Assembly (NCBI RefSeq): GCF_000463075.2
Contig: NZ_AVAQ01000017.1
Coordinates: 1 to 46,298, forward strand
Direction of reading: 5' to 3'
Source: Lactiplantibacillus plantarum EGD-AQ4
GTDB taxonomy: Bacteria; Bacillota; Bacilli; Lactobacillales; Lactobacillaceae
Length of the DNA: 46,298 nucleotides
A program made the translations under genes and the position numbers. Positions 35,460 through 45,655 of this stretch are shown here, piece by piece; position 1 is the stretch's first letter; each line of letters opens with the position of its first letter. The notes beneath the pieces were generated by a model. The model was not told the DNA's origin. It made no database searches and saw only the letters and a list, made by a program, of their open reading frames with translations.

Positions 35460-36090
35460 AAAGGGATCAAACAATTGGCTGATTGTTCGTCTGCCAGTGA
35501 TCTCCCTGTTCCAACTTTTGGGGGCTGGCTGACAATTGCTGGAACAGGGCAACATCGATTTGAGCATTGTCAGCCAGTCCGACCAGTCGGGAACCCGCTC
35601 GAATAGCGAATGAACGACCATCTATCTGGGCACAATTACCCCCTGAACATTAAGTGGCCGATCCTTCAGGCAAACCTTTTTCAATCGCATCAATGATTAT
35701 TTATTGTATTTAAATGCTGAGAAAGTTATTGACTAACTCAACGAAAATTAGACTTGCAGTTGGATGGTGAAATTGCCTTTTTATCGAATTCAATTCTTTA
35801 CCGTCTCAGTCGAGCAAAGAAATCCTGATGATGCTCAGTGAATCTGCTGGTTTATTGAATGTGAAATGTCCGATGAATCACTGGAAATCAGCCTTACAGT
35901 TGAACATCAAAATGACAGTCGTTCAAGAATCAACGACCTGTCCACTATAAATTGGGTCCGCACATGTCTGCCTTCCGAATACGATTCCCGGTTGGAAGCC
36001 GGTGTAGGACGAACAATACGACAGTTTCACGCTAATTCGCCTTGTTTCCAGCGGTCCTCAGCTGGTTGCTTTTGAACGAACTTAAAGTCT
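35460..36090 (+). repeat. Large structured repeat, copy D (short form lacking two hairpin domains)
   Basis: A short copy. The left block keeps the outer stem (CTGTTCC/GGAACAG and the GGCTGAC arm) but lacks about 115 bases holding the ATTTGAA and TTCTTCT hairpins: the sequence runs ATCGATTTGA directly to GCATTGTC (junction 35559-35563). The middle resembles A, C and E. The right block keeps the ACATGTCTGCC motif, then CGGTTGGAAG joins directly to CCGGTGTAGGACG (junction about 35993-35998), so the whole large distal domain is missing. The last hairpin, CCAGC/GCTGG, is kept. Termini matching ACGCATTGTGC are not seen. The argH terminator begins 24 bases downstream. Confidence 0.85.
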
Positions 36091-36113
36091 GTTTTGTTTT
36101 CAAAATTTCCATC

Positions 36114-36152
36114 AAAAAAACGACCGCCAAGTGCATACACACTTGGCGGTCG
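36114..36152 (-). terminator. Intrinsic terminator after argH
   Basis: Minus-strand stem CGACCGCCAAGTG-tgtatg-CACTTGGCGGTCG followed by seven T residues; a perfect 13-bp arm. Confidence 0.96.
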
Positions 36153-36189
36153 ATTCGAAAACTATCAATGGTCAAATTGATAACAATAT

Positions 36190-37593
36190 TTAGTCAGTCG
36201 TTGAGGACTGGTAGGTAGCGAGTTGCGCTTGTGCCCGTTGCAACTCTTGTTTGATTTGGTCAAACCCGGTGCCCCCGAGTGAATGCCGCCGTTGCACCGC
36301 AACTTTGGCGTCCAAATCATGATAAACGTCTTCTTGAATCAATGGTGAAATCTGCTGATATTCGCTTAATGGAATATCTTGTAATGGCCGTTGCTTCTTC
36401 AAACCATCCAAAACAAGCTTCCCAACGATGGCGTGGGCTTCCCGGAATGGAATCCCCTTATTCGCCAAGTAATCAGCTAATTCAGTGGCGTTTGAGAAAT
36501 CATTGGTAGTGGCTTCTGCCATCCGATCTTCATTAACCGTGAGCGTTGCCAACATGCCGGTAAAGACGTGCAAACTGGTCAAGACGGTGGTCACCGTATC
36601 AAAGGCGCCTTCCTTGTCTTCTTGAAGGTCCTTATTGTAAGCCAACGGAATGCCCTTCATAACTGTCAACAAGCCCATCAAGTTACCGTAGACCCGACCA
36701 GATTTGCCCCGAATCAACTCAGCCATATCTGGGTTCTTCTTCTGCGGCATAATTGAACTACCGGTCGAGAATTGGTCGCTTAAGCTAATATACTTGAATT
36801 CATAGCTGCTCCAGCTGACGATTTCTTCACAGAACCGTGACAGATGCATCATCAGAATTGACGCATTACTGAGAAATTCCAGTACGAAATCCCGGTCAGA
36901 AACAGCATCCAAACTATTATGATACACATCACTAAAGCCTAATAGCTGAGCGCTATATTCACGGTCGATTGGGAAGGTCGTACCGGCTAAGGCTGCCGCT
37001 CCCAATGGCGAAATATCAGTATGTTTCATATTGAATTCAAAGCGTTCCATATCGCGTTTAAACATTTGGTAGTACGCCAACAAGTAATGCGCGTATGAAA
37101 TCGGTTGGGCGTGTTGTAAATGGGTGTACCCAGGCATCACGGTTTCTACATTTTCACTGGCTTTATCCACTAGCACGGTTTCAAGCTCGTGTAGCCGGTC
37201 CAAAATCAGTGGCAACTGGTGCTTCAGATAAAGATGAAAATCGGTTGCGACTTGATCATTCCGCGAACGAGCCGTATGCAATTTACCGGCAACTGGTCCG
37301 ATTTCTTCAGTCAATAAGGATTCAATATTCATATGAATATCTTCATTGACCGTTGAGAATTCGAGCTCACCCGCTTTTTGACGAGCTGCTAATGTCTCCA
37401 GACCAGCAACGATTTTGTCCACGTCTTCGGCTGGCAGAATGCCCGTCTTTTTCAACATTTTCACGTGTGCTAAGGAACCAGCAATATCTTCTGCGGCAAG
37501 CAACTGGTCAAAGCTGATGGATGCGCCAAAATCATCAACGTACTTAGCACCCGTTTCAGTGAAACGGCCACCCCATAACTTTTTGGTGCTCAT
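36190..37593 (-). CDS. argH: Argininosuccinate lyase
   Basis: A 467-residue enzyme of the fumarase/aspartase superfamily that splits argininosuccinate into arginine and fumarate. Signature [24 protein letters not shown] holds the catalytic Ser loop; the N terminus [11 protein letters not shown] and [14 protein letters not shown] are typical, with the catalytic His region in [12 protein letters not shown]. The ATG overlaps the argG stop as TAATG, so the two are coupled. It ends the argGH operon and is followed by a strong terminator. Confidence 0.98.
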   Translation of the reverse strand: MSTKKLWGGRFTETGAKYVDDFGASISFDQLLAAEDIAGSLAHVKMLKKTGILPAEDVDKIVAGLETLAARQKAGELEFSTVNEDIHMNIESLLTEEIGPVAGKLHTARSRNDQVATDFHLYLKHQLPLILDRLHELETVLVDKASENVETVMPGYTHLQHAQPISYAHYLLAYYQMFKRDMERFEFNMKHTDISPLGAAALAGTTFPIDREYSAQLLGFSDVYHNSLDAVSDRDFVLEFLSNASILMMHLSRFCEEIVSWSSYEFKYISLSDQFSTGSSIMPQKKNPDMAELIRGKSGRVYGNLMGLLTVMKGIPLAYNKDLQEDKEGAFDTVTTVLTSLHVFTGMLATLTVNEDRMAEATTNDFSNATELADYLANKGIPFREAHAIVGKLVLDGLKKQRPLQDIPLSEYQQISPLIQEDVYHDLDAKVAVQRRHSLGGTGFDQIKQELQRAQAQLATYQSSTTD

Positions 37594-38834
37594 TAGGCGT
37601 GCGCCTTGTCTGCTTTGGCCTTGGCTTCAGCTTGGGCCTTCGCTTGAACTTGCGCATTAACTTGGGTTGGTAAGCCCCAAAGTTTGATGAAACCAACTGC
37701 CGCTTGTTGGTCGAATGAATCTGCTGAGGTGTAAGTAGCGAGGTTCGTGTCATACAAGGAGTTTGGTGACTTCCGACCTTCTGTAATGACGTTACCCTTG
37801 AAGAGTTGAACCCGAACGACGCCGTTAACAACTTGTTGGGTCTGCTTCAAGAAAGCAACCATGGCTTCCATCAATGGTGAGAACCATAAGCCGTTATAAA
37901 TCGTATCGGCTAATTTTTGTTCAATGATTGGCTTGAAGTGGGCTAATTCCCGTTCAAACGTCAAATCTTCCAGATCCTTGTGGGCCTTTAATAACACCGT
38001 TGCTGCGGGTGCTTCATAGACTTCACGAGATTTGATCCCGACCAACCGGTTTTCGATATGGTCGATCCGGCCGATACCGTGTTCGCCGGCAATTTTGTCC
38101 AACTTGATGATCAAATCAGCCAAGTTCATGGATTCGCCATCTAACGCAACTGGAACGCCAGCTTCAAATGTAATTTCAAGGGTCGTTGGGGTGTCGGGTG
38201 TATCAGCTAATCCGTTCGTCCGGTCAAATGCATCGGCTGGGGCAGCTTGCCATGGGTCTTCTAGAATGCCACATTCATTGGCCCGGCCCCATAAGTTTTC
38301 GTCGATGGAGTATGGGCTGTCGAGATTGATTGGCACTGGAATGTTATGTTCCTTAGCGTAATCAATTTCTTCTTCACGTGACCAGTGCCAGTCACGAACT
38401 GGCGCTTCGATTTTGATATCTGGGGCCAAGGCATGAATTGCGACTTCAAACCGAACTTGGTCGTTCCCTTTACCGGTACAGCCATGGGCAATCGCAACGG
38501 CGTGTTCTTGTTTGGCCAAAGTAACTAACTTCTTGGCGATTAATGGACGTGATAATGCTGAAACTAATGGGTATTCACCTTCGTATAAGGTATGACCTTG
38601 TAACGCAATTAAGGCGTATTCTTCAGCAAATTCTTGCTTAGCATCAATCATGTACGATGAAACGGCACCCAGCTTCAGGGCCTTTTCCTTGATAGCATCC
38701 ATATCTTTACCTTCACCAACGTCGATCCCGCAAGCAACCACGTCATAGCCCTTGTCTTTTAACCAACTAATTGCGACTGACGTATCTAAACCACCGGAAT
38801 AAGCGAGAATAATTTTATCATTTTGTTTGACCAT
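37593..38834 (-). CDS. argG: Argininosuccinate synthase
   Basis: A 413-residue enzyme that joins citrulline and aspartate using ATP. The PP-loop motif is [17 protein letters not shown] near residues 9-25; [14 protein letters not shown] and the [17 protein letters not shown] segment are conserved. The last 20 or so residues are an Ala/Lys/Gln-rich tail ([20 protein letters not shown]), unusual for the family and perhaps an extension by repeat expansion. The ATG has GGAGG upstream. It leads argG-argH, and candidate ARG boxes lie in the AT-rich region upstream. Confidence 0.98.
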   Translation of the reverse strand: MVKQNDKIILAYSGGLDTSVAISWLKDKGYDVVACGIDVGEGKDMDAIKEKALKLGAVSSYMIDAKQEFAEEYALIALQGHTLYEGEYPLVSALSRPLIAKKLVTLAKQEHAVAIAHGCTGKGNDQVRFEVAIHALAPDIKIEAPVRDWHWSREEEIDYAKEHNIPVPINLDSPYSIDENLWGRANECGILEDPWQAAPADAFDRTNGLADTPDTPTTLEITFEAGVPVALDGESMNLADLIIKLDKIAGEHGIGRIDHIENRLVGIKSREVYEAPAATVLLKAHKDLEDLTFERELAHFKPIIEQKLADTIYNGLWFSPLMEAMVAFLKQTQQVVNGVVRVQLFKGNVITEGRKSPNSLYDTNLATYTSADSFDQQAAVGFIKLWGLPTQVNAQVQAKAQAEAKAKADKAHA

Positions 38835-38939
38835 TGATTTGTACCTCCGAAATTTTTATCTTTGTATTTCTCAATGACAGTATCGTACCACCTCATTTCA
38901 TTTTATGCAATAATTTTTGTAAAATATTCTTTGATAAGG

Positions 38940-38980
38940 CAATATTCATTGATTTTATGGATATTTATACATTTATTCAG
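38940..38980 (-). promoter_or_regulatory. Candidate ARG boxes upstream of argG
   Basis: In a very AT-rich stretch, the minus strand has CTGAATAAATGTATAAAT (38980-38963) and a second half-site ATGAATATTG (38949-38940). Both resemble the ArgR/AhrC consensus TGAATWWWWATTCA in one half. ArgR control of arginine genes is established in lactobacilli; these exact sites are my inference. Confidence 0.5.
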
Positions 38981-39025
38981 TAAATTTGGTATATTTTTTA
39001 TTATTTTCAATCAGTCATCCGTCCC

Positions 39026-39124
39026 TTAACTGAGGCAATAATTGCATTCCATAATGGTCCCACAACGACGACACAACCATAATTGATTCGCACCATGTCG
39101 GTGTCTGCACAGCTTCGTTTTCAA
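39026..39124 (-). CDS. Possible small zinc-ribbon protein (32 codons)
   Basis: An ORF between luxS and argG. From a TTG at 39124 it would encode LKTKLCRHRHG, then NQLWLCRRCG and ECNYC before the stop. The Cys-x3-His plus CxxC pattern resembles the DUF1660 zinc-ribbon group of phage-related small proteins. There is no ATG, the ribosome site is poor (GGTGGG too close), and a stop codon lies only a few codons upstream. It could be a decayed gene. The remainder of 38835-39291 holds the argG promoter region and the luxS terminator. Confidence 0.3.
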   Translation of the reverse strand: MKTKLCRHRHGANQLWLCRRCGTIMECNYCLS

Positions 39125-39203
39125 TCCCACCCATACCCGATGAAACTGTCACCGCCCACGATCCGAATTCAGCAAACTCATTAAGCTTTAAGTTTTAGCG
39201 CAA

Positions 39204-39242
39204 CAAAAAAACGCCAACTTTCCATTTACAGAAAGTTGGCGT
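39204..39242 (-). terminator. Intrinsic terminator after luxS
   Basis: Minus-strand stem ACGCCAACTTT-ctgtaaatgg-AAAGTTGGCGT followed by seven T residues. Confidence 0.95.
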
Positions 39243-39291
39243 CTTTATCAGTCCTGGTCATCTTCACAATGACTGGTGATATGATTATCGC

Positions 39292-39768
39292 TTATTCAAC
39301 GACCTTGCGTACGAATGGGTCGGATGAAATGCCTTGTGACAAAATCAGTTTTGCCCATTCTTTAGCAGAGAATAAGGAATGATCCTTGTAATTCCCACAG
39401 CTATCGATGGTTGTTCCTTGAACATCTTCCCACTTAGCTGGGCCAGCAATGAATTCTAACGAGGACTTCAATGCCTTAGCAACTTCGACCGTATCGTGTT
39501 CGCCCCATGTAATCAGGTGGAAACCAGTCCGGCAACCAAATGGTGAGCAATCAATGACGCCGTCCATCCGGTCACGCAATAAACCTGCTAACATGTGTTC
39601 GATCGTATGCAAGCCAGCCGTATCAATGGCTGCCTTGTTAGGTTGAACTAACCGTAAGTCAAAATTAGTGATGGCGTCGCCCTTAGGCCCATTTTCCACC
39701 GTAATTTTACGAACGTAAGGTGCTAAAACTTTGGTATGATCTAATGTAAAACTTTCTACTTTAGCCAT
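39292..39768 (-). CDS. luxS: S-ribosylhomocysteine lyase LuxS
   Basis: A 158-residue metalloenzyme that cleaves S-ribosylhomocysteine to homocysteine and the AI-2 precursor DPD, in the activated methyl cycle. The metal site HTIEH with the later Cys in CGNYKDH, and the catalytic Cys in SPFGCRTGF, are intact. FDLRLVQPN is the standard N-terminal strand. Upstream of the ATG is AGAGGAG. It stands alone between uvrA and argG, with its own terminator. Confidence 0.98.
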   Translation of the reverse strand: MAKVESFTLDHTKVLAPYVRKITVENGPKGDAITNFDLRLVQPNKAAIDTAGLHTIEHMLAGLLRDRMDGVIDCSPFGCRTGFHLITWGEHDTVEVAKALKSSLEFIAGPAKWEDVQGTTIDSCGNYKDHSLFSAKEWAKLILSQGISSDPFVRKVVE

Positions 39769-39829
39769 GTATTCAACAACTCCTCTAAATTAAAATCACA
39801 TTACAAACTCAAGTGTAGCACAATGTTGC

Positions 39830-42685
39830 CTATTTGGCAGTTATCCCTGCCTGACGTTCACGATCGCGCTGTAAAACAGGCTTCAGGTATTGGCCCGTAT
39901 AGCTTTCCGCCACTTCAGCCACTTGTTCAGGCGTACCGGTCGCAACAATCGAGCCACCACCATCGCCACCTTCTGGCCCCAGGTCAATCAAGTAATCCGC
40001 AGACTTCACCACGTCCAGATTATGTTCGATGATAAGGACCGTATTACCGGCATCTACTAACCGATCCAGGACACCAATCAAACGGCGAATATCTTCACTG
40101 TGTAACCCAGTCGTCGGTTCGTCCAAGATATAAAAGTTCTTACCAGACTGTTGCTTATGCAATTCAGAAGCCAACTTCATCCGTTGCGCTTCCCCACCAG
40201 AAAGCGTCGTTGCTGGCTGGCCTAACTTGACGTAGCCCAAGCCAACATCTACTAACGTCTGGAGTTTACGACGAATCTTAGGAATCGGTTCAAAGAACTT
40301 AACGGCTTCAGATGCCGTCATCTGTAAGACATCCGCAATATTTTTGCCCTTATATTCCACTTCCAACGTTTCTGAATTGTACTGCTTGCCATGACAAACT
40401 TCACAAGGTACGAACACGTCGGGCAAGAAGTTCATTTCGATCTTCAAGATCCCATCACCGTGACAAGCTTCACAACGGCCACCCTTCGTATTGAAACTGA
40501 AGCGACCCTTTTTGTAGCCTCGCAATTTGGCTTCATTAGTCTGCGCAAACAAGTCGCGGATATTATCAAAGACGCCCGTATAAGTGGCAGGATTACTACG
40601 TGGTGTCCGGCCAATTGGGCTTTGGTCAATATTGACCAAGCGCTCAATATTCTTGATGCCACTGACGCTCTTGTACTTCCCAGGCTTTTCAGAGTTTCGA
40701 TTCAACTTCTGCGCCAAGACCCGTTTCAAGACGTCATTCACTAACGTCGACTTACCAGAACCAGAAACCCCCGTGACGACCACGAATTCGCCCAGTGGAA
40801 AGTCAACGGTGATGTTCTTCAAGTTATTTTCGGCTGCACCGGTAATTCGAATCTTCTTACCATTACCTGGACGCCGCGTCTCCGGTAGCGGAATGAACCG
40901 TTTGCCGGACAAATATTGACCCGTCAATGATTTACGCGAGCGGGCGACTTGCTTCGGTGTCCCAGCCGCCATGACTTCGCCACCATTTTCACCGGCACCC
41001 GGACCAATATCAACGATATAGTCCGCGGCCCGCATGGTGTCTTCATCATGTTCGACCACAATCAACGTGTTGCCCAAGTCTCGCATCTTCTTAAGTGAGC
41101 CAATCAAACGGTCGTTATCGCGCTGATGCAATCCAATCGACGGTTCATCCAAGATGTATAAGACTCCTGACAAGTTCGAGCCAATCTGAGTGGCAAGCCG
41201 GATCCGTTGGGCTTCCCCACCAGATAAGGTCCGTGCTGAACGACTGAGCGTCAAGTAAGCTAACCCAACGTTTTGTAAGAAGGACAGCCGGTCACGAATT
41301 TCCTTCAAAATCGGTTGCGCAATCACCAAACTCTGTTCTGATAATTTCAAGTCATTGAAGAAGTCTAATTCCTTGCCAATTGCGAGGTCTGAGACGGCCC
41401 CAATGTGTTCGCCACCCACCTTAACGGCCAGTGCTTTGCGGTTTAAACGGAAACCATGACAAGTCTGACAAGTCAATTCGGTCATGTACTTGCGCATCAC
41501 GTCGCGGGTGAAATCACTATTAGTTTCATGATAACGCCGGTCAACGTTGTTAATGACCCCTTCAAAGACGGCATCAACATCGCGAACACCGCCAAAATCA
41601 TTTTGATAATGGAAATGGAACGTTTTACCATTCGAACCGTACAAAACAGTCTGTTGGTCTGCTTTGGAAAGATCTTCAAATGGTACGTCCATCGGAATCC
41701 CTAATTGTTCACAAGCTTGCTTTAATAATTCTGGATAATACTGTGAACTAATCGGATTCCAAGGCGCCAACGCACCCTCGGCCAACGTTAATTGGCGGTC
41801 AGGAACGACTAAGTCTTCATCAACTTCCAGCTTGATTCCCAAGCCTTCGCAGTCTGGGCAGGCCCCTTGTGGCGCATTGAATGAGAACAACCGTGGTTCC
41901 AGTTCACCGACCGTAAACCCACAGATTGGGCAAGCGTAATGTTCCGAGAACATGATTGGGTCGCCGCCAATCACGTCGGCAATCGCATAGCCGCCACTTA
42001 ACCGTAAGGCCGCTTCAAACGAATCAAATAACCGTGACCGGTCACCTGGTTTAACGACGATCCGGTCAATCACGATTTCAATCGTGTGTTGTTGATTCTT
42101 ATTCAAGTCAAACGTTTCACTGATGTCATGAATCTCGCCATCCACCCGGACACGAACAAACCCTTCACGCTTGATCTTTTCAAAGATTTTTTTGTGTTCG
42201 CCCTTCTTTTGACGAACGATTGGTGAGAGGATCTGGAGCTTGGTCCGTTCAGGTAACTTCTGAATTCGGTCAACCATCTGTTCAACCGTTTGACTAGCGA
42301 TTGGCGTGCCATCGTTTGGACAGATTGGTTCCCCGACCCGGGCCCACAATAGCCGCAAATAGTCATTGATTTCGGTGACCGTTCCGACCGTTGACCGCGG
42401 GTTCTTCGACGTCGTTTTTTGGTCGATTGAAATGGCTGGGCTTAGCCCATCAATCGAATCCACGTCTGGCTTTTGCATTTGTCCTAAAAATTGGCGAGCG
42501 TACGCGGACAAACTTTCAACGTAGCGCCGTTGTCCTTCCGCATACAAGGTATCGAACGCCAAAGAACTCTTACCCGAACCTGATAACCCGGTAATAACCA
42601 CGAGTTTGTCACGGGGAATAGTGACGTCAATGTCCTTTAAATTATGGGCACGCGCACCGTGAATGACAATCTTATCATTTGCCAA
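39830..42685 (-). CDS. uvrA: Excinuclease ABC subunit A
   Basis: A 951-residue UvrA, the damage-sensing ATPase of nucleotide excision repair that loads UvrB. It has two ABC modules: Walker [21 protein letters not shown] near residue 33, and [17 protein letters not shown] near 640. Signatures are [13 protein letters not shown] and [13 protein letters not shown]. Zinc modules are CPICG..CPDCEG near 255-285 and CEACHG..CEVCHG near 738-765. The ATG has AGGAGG upstream. It follows uvrB by 37 bases, forming uvrBA. Confidence 0.99.
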   Translation of the reverse strand: MANDKIVIHGARAHNLKDIDVTIPRDKLVVITGLSGSGKSSLAFDTLYAEGQRRYVESLSAYARQFLGQMQKPDVDSIDGLSPAISIDQKTTSKNPRSTVGTVTEINDYLRLLWARVGEPICPNDGTPIASQTVEQMVDRIQKLPERTKLQILSPIVRQKKGEHKKIFEKIKREGFVRVRVDGEIHDISETFDLNKNQQHTIEIVIDRIVVKPGDRSRLFDSFEAALRLSGGYAIADVIGGDPIMFSEHYACPICGFTVGELEPRLFSFNAPQGACPDCEGLGIKLEVDEDLVVPDRQLTLAEGALAPWNPISSQYYPELLKQACEQLGIPMDVPFEDLSKADQQTVLYGSNGKTFHFHYQNDFGGVRDVDAVFEGVINNVDRRYHETNSDFTRDVMRKYMTELTCQTCHGFRLNRKALAVKVGGEHIGAVSDLAIGKELDFFNDLKLSEQSLVIAQPILKEIRDRLSFLQNVGLAYLTLSRSARTLSGGEAQRIRLATQIGSNLSGVLYILDEPSIGLHQRDNDRLIGSLKKMRDLGNTLIVVEHDEDTMRAADYIVDIGPGAGENGGEVMAAGTPKQVARSRKSLTGQYLSGKRFIPLPETRRPGNGKKIRITGAAENNLKNITVDFPLGEFVVVTGVSGSGKSTLVNDVLKRVLAQKLNRNSEKPGKYKSVSGIKNIERLVNIDQSPIGRTPRSNPATYTGVFDNIRDLFAQTNEAKLRGYKKGRFSFNTKGGRCEACHGDGILKIEMNFLPDVFVPCEVCHGKQYNSETLEVEYKGKNIADVLQMTASEAVKFFEPIPKIRRKLQTLVDVGLGYVKLGQPATTLSGGEAQRMKLASELHKQQSGKNFYILDEPTTGLHSEDIRRLIGVLDRLVDAGNTVLIIEHNLDVVKSADYLIDLGPEGGDGGGSIVATGTPEQVAEVAESYTGQYLKPVLQRDRERQAGITAK

Positions 42686-42722
42686 AAAAAGGCCTCCTCA
42701 ATCTAACCATCACCAGCCAAAG

Positions 42723-44726
42723 CTAGCTGATTTGTGCTTTCAATTCCATGACCGTATCCCGCAAAGTCGCAGCTTGTTCAAAATCAAGCTTCTTCGCGGC
42801 AGTCTTCATTTGTTCCTCAAGTTTTGCAATCATATCTAATTGTTGTTCGTGCGTCATATCATCAAAGTCAGTTTCCAAGAAGTCATCTTTTTCACCAGTA
42901 TCCTCAGATTTTTTGGTGGATGCAATCAAGTCTGGAATGGCTTTCTGAATGGTATGCGGCGTAATATGATGGTCTTCATTATACTTCATTTGAATCGTCC
43001 GACGCCGGGCCGTTTCATCTATGGCCGCCTGCATCGAGTCGGTGGTCGTATCCGCATACATGATGACCGCCCCGTGTTCGTTACGGGCCGCCCGTCCAAT
43101 CGTTTGGATCAATGACCGTTCATTACGCAGGAAGCCTTCCTTATCAGCATCCAAAATGGCAACTAATGAGACTTCCGGCACGTCGATCCCTTCCCGCAAC
43201 AGGTTGATTCCGACGAGCACGTCAAACTTGCCCAATCGTAAATCGCGAATGATTTGGGTCCGCTCTAATGTCTTGATATCACTGTGCAAATACCGCACTT
43301 TGATCCCTAAGTCTTTGAAGTAGTCGGTCAAATCTTCAGCCATCTTCTTAGTCAACGTCGTAATGAAGACCCGTTCATTCAGCTCGATTCGCTTATTGAT
43401 CTCGCCAACTAAGTCATCGATTTGGCCCATGATTGGCCGGACTTCAATGGTTGGATCCAACAGGCCAGTCGGTCGAATAATTTGTTGCGCAATGTGCTTC
43501 GTCCGGCCCATTTCATAAGGTCCCGGCGTCGCAGACATGTAAACGACCTGGTTGATGTGTTGTTCGACTTCTTCAAGCTTGAGTGGCCGGTTATCCAGCG
43601 CACTTGGCAGCCGAAAACCGTAATCCACTAACATCTGTTTACGAGCACGGTCCCCATTATACATCCCGCGTACTTGTGGCATCGTCACGTGAGATTCATC
43701 AACGACTAACAGAAAGTCCTTGGGGAAGAAGTCCAGCAACGTATACGGTGGTTCGCCCGGTTTACGACCGTCCATGAACCGCGAGTAGTTTTCGATACCG
43801 CTCGTATAGCCCATTTCTTTGAGCATTTCAATATCGTAAGTCGTCCGTTGCTTTAGACGCTGTGCTTCCAATAATTTACCGTCCGCCGTCAGTTCCTTCA
43901 ACCGGCTGTCCAGTTCTTCTTCAATGCCTTTAATGGCGTGTTCCATGATATCGTCATTGGTCATAAAGTGGGTTGCTGGGAAAATGGCGACGTGTTCGCG
44001 GTCACCAACCACTTCACCAGTCAACGCATCGATTTCGCGAATCCGGTCGATTTCATCACCAAAAAACTCGACACGTAAGGCGTGGTCATCACGTGACGCT
44101 GGAAAGATTTCAACAACATCCCCGTGCACCCGGAAACGGCCCCGTTGAAAATCAATGTCGTTGCGGTCGAACTGAATATCGACCAACTTCCGTAACAAGT
44201 CGTTGCGGTCGATCTCCATACCGACCCGCAGTGAAACCACGTGGTCTTGGTACTCGTGCGGATCCCCTAAACCAAAAATACTGGAAACCGACGCCACGAC
44301 AATGACATCATTACGTTCTAATAGCGAACTCGTGGCGGAATGTCGCAACTTATCGATTTCATCGTTGATTGCGGAATCCTTTTCGATATAAGTATCACTC
44401 GAAGGCACATACGCTTCCGGTTGATAATAATCGTAATAACTGACAAAATATTCCACCGCATTATTGGGGAAAAACTTCTTGAATTCGCCATAGAGTTGCC
44501 CCGCCAACGTTTTGTTGTGTGACAAAATCAAAGTCGGCTTATTCACTTGCGCAATCACGTTGGAAATCGTAAACGTCTTCCCGGTCCCGGTGGCCCCTAA
44601 CAAAATCTGTTCTTTCTCACCGGACTCAATTCCAGCCGTCAATTGCTTAATCGCTTGGGGTTGATCCCCAGTTGGTTGGTAATCTGAAACCAAGTCAAAG
44701 TGATTATTATTTACCCGATCAATCAA
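42723..44726 (-). CDS. uvrB: Excinuclease ABC subunit B
   Basis: A 667-residue UvrB helicase that verifies damage and recruits UvrC. Walker A is [16 protein letters not shown] near residues 42-57, the beta-hairpin [22 protein letters not shown] follows, the DEAD-like box is [10 protein letters not shown], and motif VI is [11 protein letters not shown]-terminal UVR domain ([23 protein letters not shown]) contacts UvrC. The ATG has AAGGAGGAC upstream. It leads uvrBA. I could not find a clean LexA box upstream. Confidence 0.99.
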   Translation of the reverse strand: MIDRVNNNHFDLVSDYQPTGDQPQAIKQLTAGIESGEKEQILLGATGTGKTFTISNVIAQVNKPTLILSHNKTLAGQLYGEFKKFFPNNAVEYFVSYYDYYQPEAYVPSSDTYIEKDSAINDEIDKLRHSATSSLLERNDVIVVASVSSIFGLGDPHEYQDHVVSLRVGMEIDRNDLLRKLVDIQFDRNDIDFQRGRFRVHGDVVEIFPASRDDHALRVEFFGDEIDRIREIDALTGEVVGDREHVAIFPATHFMTNDDIMEHAIKGIEEELDSRLKELTADGKLLEAQRLKQRTTYDIEMLKEMGYTSGIENYSRFMDGRKPGEPPYTLLDFFPKDFLLVVDESHVTMPQVRGMYNGDRARKQMLVDYGFRLPSALDNRPLKLEEVEQHINQVVYMSATPGPYEMGRTKHIAQQIIRPTGLLDPTIEVRPIMGQIDDLVGEINKRIELNERVFITTLTKKMAEDLTDYFKDLGIKVRYLHSDIKTLERTQIIRDLRLGKFDVLVGINLLREGIDVPEVSLVAILDADKEGFLRNERSLIQTIGRAARNEHGAVIMYADTTTDSMQAAIDETARRRTIQMKYNEDHHITPHTIQKAIPDLIASTKKSEDTGEKDDFLETDFDDMTHEQQLDMIAKLEEQMKTAAKKLDFEQAATLRDTVMELKAQIS

Positions 44727-44797
44727 ACGTAGTCCTCCTTTGAAACGGTTGCCCGTTCAGTTCATTTGTTGATAACGATAACTTGCCGTCCCACCAT

Positions 44798-44826
44798 AAA
44801 AAATAGGCAAGCCCGCGCTTCCCTAT
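44798..44826 (-). terminator. Intrinsic terminator after the HD-domain gene
   Basis: Minus-strand stem ATAGGGAAGC-gcgg-GCTTGCCTAT followed by T residues, separating the HD gene from uvrB. Confidence 0.9.
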
Positions 44827-44874
44827 CAGATTCAAATCGCATTTAATTTTAGCACATCGAACATACTTTCGCCA

Positions 44875-45522
44875 TTAATCGGATTGCGTTGTGGCCGTTA
44901 ATATTTGCGTCGTCAACGCCTGTAACTGGTCTTGATGCGTGAACGGTTCCGCTAGCATCTCCGGTAGGACTGATTTTAAGAAATATTGAACACTGGTCAT
45001 TTTTTTAAAAGCGACAATTGTTTTTAAACTTTCTTGATAAATATCGGTGAACACAGGCTCTGGATTACCTTTTTGAATCTCACCAAACGATTCATACAGT
45101 AAGTCAATTTTATCGGCAACCGACAGAATCTGGCCTTCCAAGGTCTCGTCTTTACCCTCAGACAAACGCCGCGAATAGGCCGCCTGAAATTCAGCTGGAA
45201 TTTCATTTTGGACAAAGTTCTGAGAGAGTTTGTGCTCCACATCCGCGAGCATCGACCGTAACGTCGGCGTCGCATACTTGACCGGCGTCTTGATATCGCC
45301 GATAAAACGTTCATTATAATCGTGATTGAGGGCCTTTTCGTACAAGGCCCGCCAGTCCACTGTTTGACCCGCATTTTCTTCCACATCACCTAAAAACTGG
45401 GCCACTTCCGCCACCTTAAACGAATGGGCCGCAACTGAATGATTTTGATACTTAAAGAAGCCCGGCGCGCGTTGAATTGTTTCTAAATTACTCAAACTTT
45501 GAAAATATTGATGCATTCCCAT
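44875..45522 (-). CDS. HD-domain phosphohydrolase (YfbR-like)
   Basis: A 215-residue HD-superfamily hydrolase. The metal ligands appear as SVAAHSFKVAEVA (His), ALNHDYNERFIGDIKTPVKY (HD with the Glu characteristic of YfbR/HDDC2-type proteins), and ILSVADKIDLLYES (late Asp). YfbR members dephosphorylate 5'-deoxynucleotides; that role is possible but unproven. The start is uncertain: ATG at 45522 with AAGGATGG upstream is chosen; 45534 and 45516 are alternatives. It lies upstream of uvrB, separated by a terminator. Confidence 0.85.
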   Translation of the reverse strand: MGMHQYFQSLSNLETIQRAPGFFKYQNHSVAAHSFKVAEVAQFLGDVEENAGQTVDWRALYEKALNHDYNERFIGDIKTPVKYATPTLRSMLADVEHKLSQNFVQNEIPAEFQAAYSRRLSEGKDETLEGQILSVADKIDLLYESFGEIQKGNPEPVFTDIYQESLKTIVAFKKMTSVQYFLKSVLPEMLAEPFTHQDQLQALTTQILTATTQSD

Positions 45523-45562
45523 TGCAGCCACCATCCTTAATCTAATTTGGCCTAAGTGTACC

Positions 45563-45598
45563 AAAAGCGCCCCAGTGACGCAAATCTGGGGCGCTTTT
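45563..45598. terminator. Bidirectional hairpin upstream of the HD-domain gene
   Basis: AAAAGCGCCCCAG-tgacgcaaat-CTGGGGCGCTTTT is a perfect 13-bp stem with A4/T4 edges. It lies between repeat copy E and the HD gene and could end a transcript from either side. Confidence 0.8.
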
Positions 45599-45655
45599 GA
45601 TCAGAATTATTGTAACGATTTTTTAAATCTATTTATCACATATTTTTTGAGAGGT

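Noticed and set aside
44727-44760. Possible LexA (SOS) box before uvrB: GAACGGGCAACCGTTTC
   Set aside because: The half-sites are 8 bases apart, not 4 as in the Bacillota GAAC-N4-GTTC box, so it does not fit.
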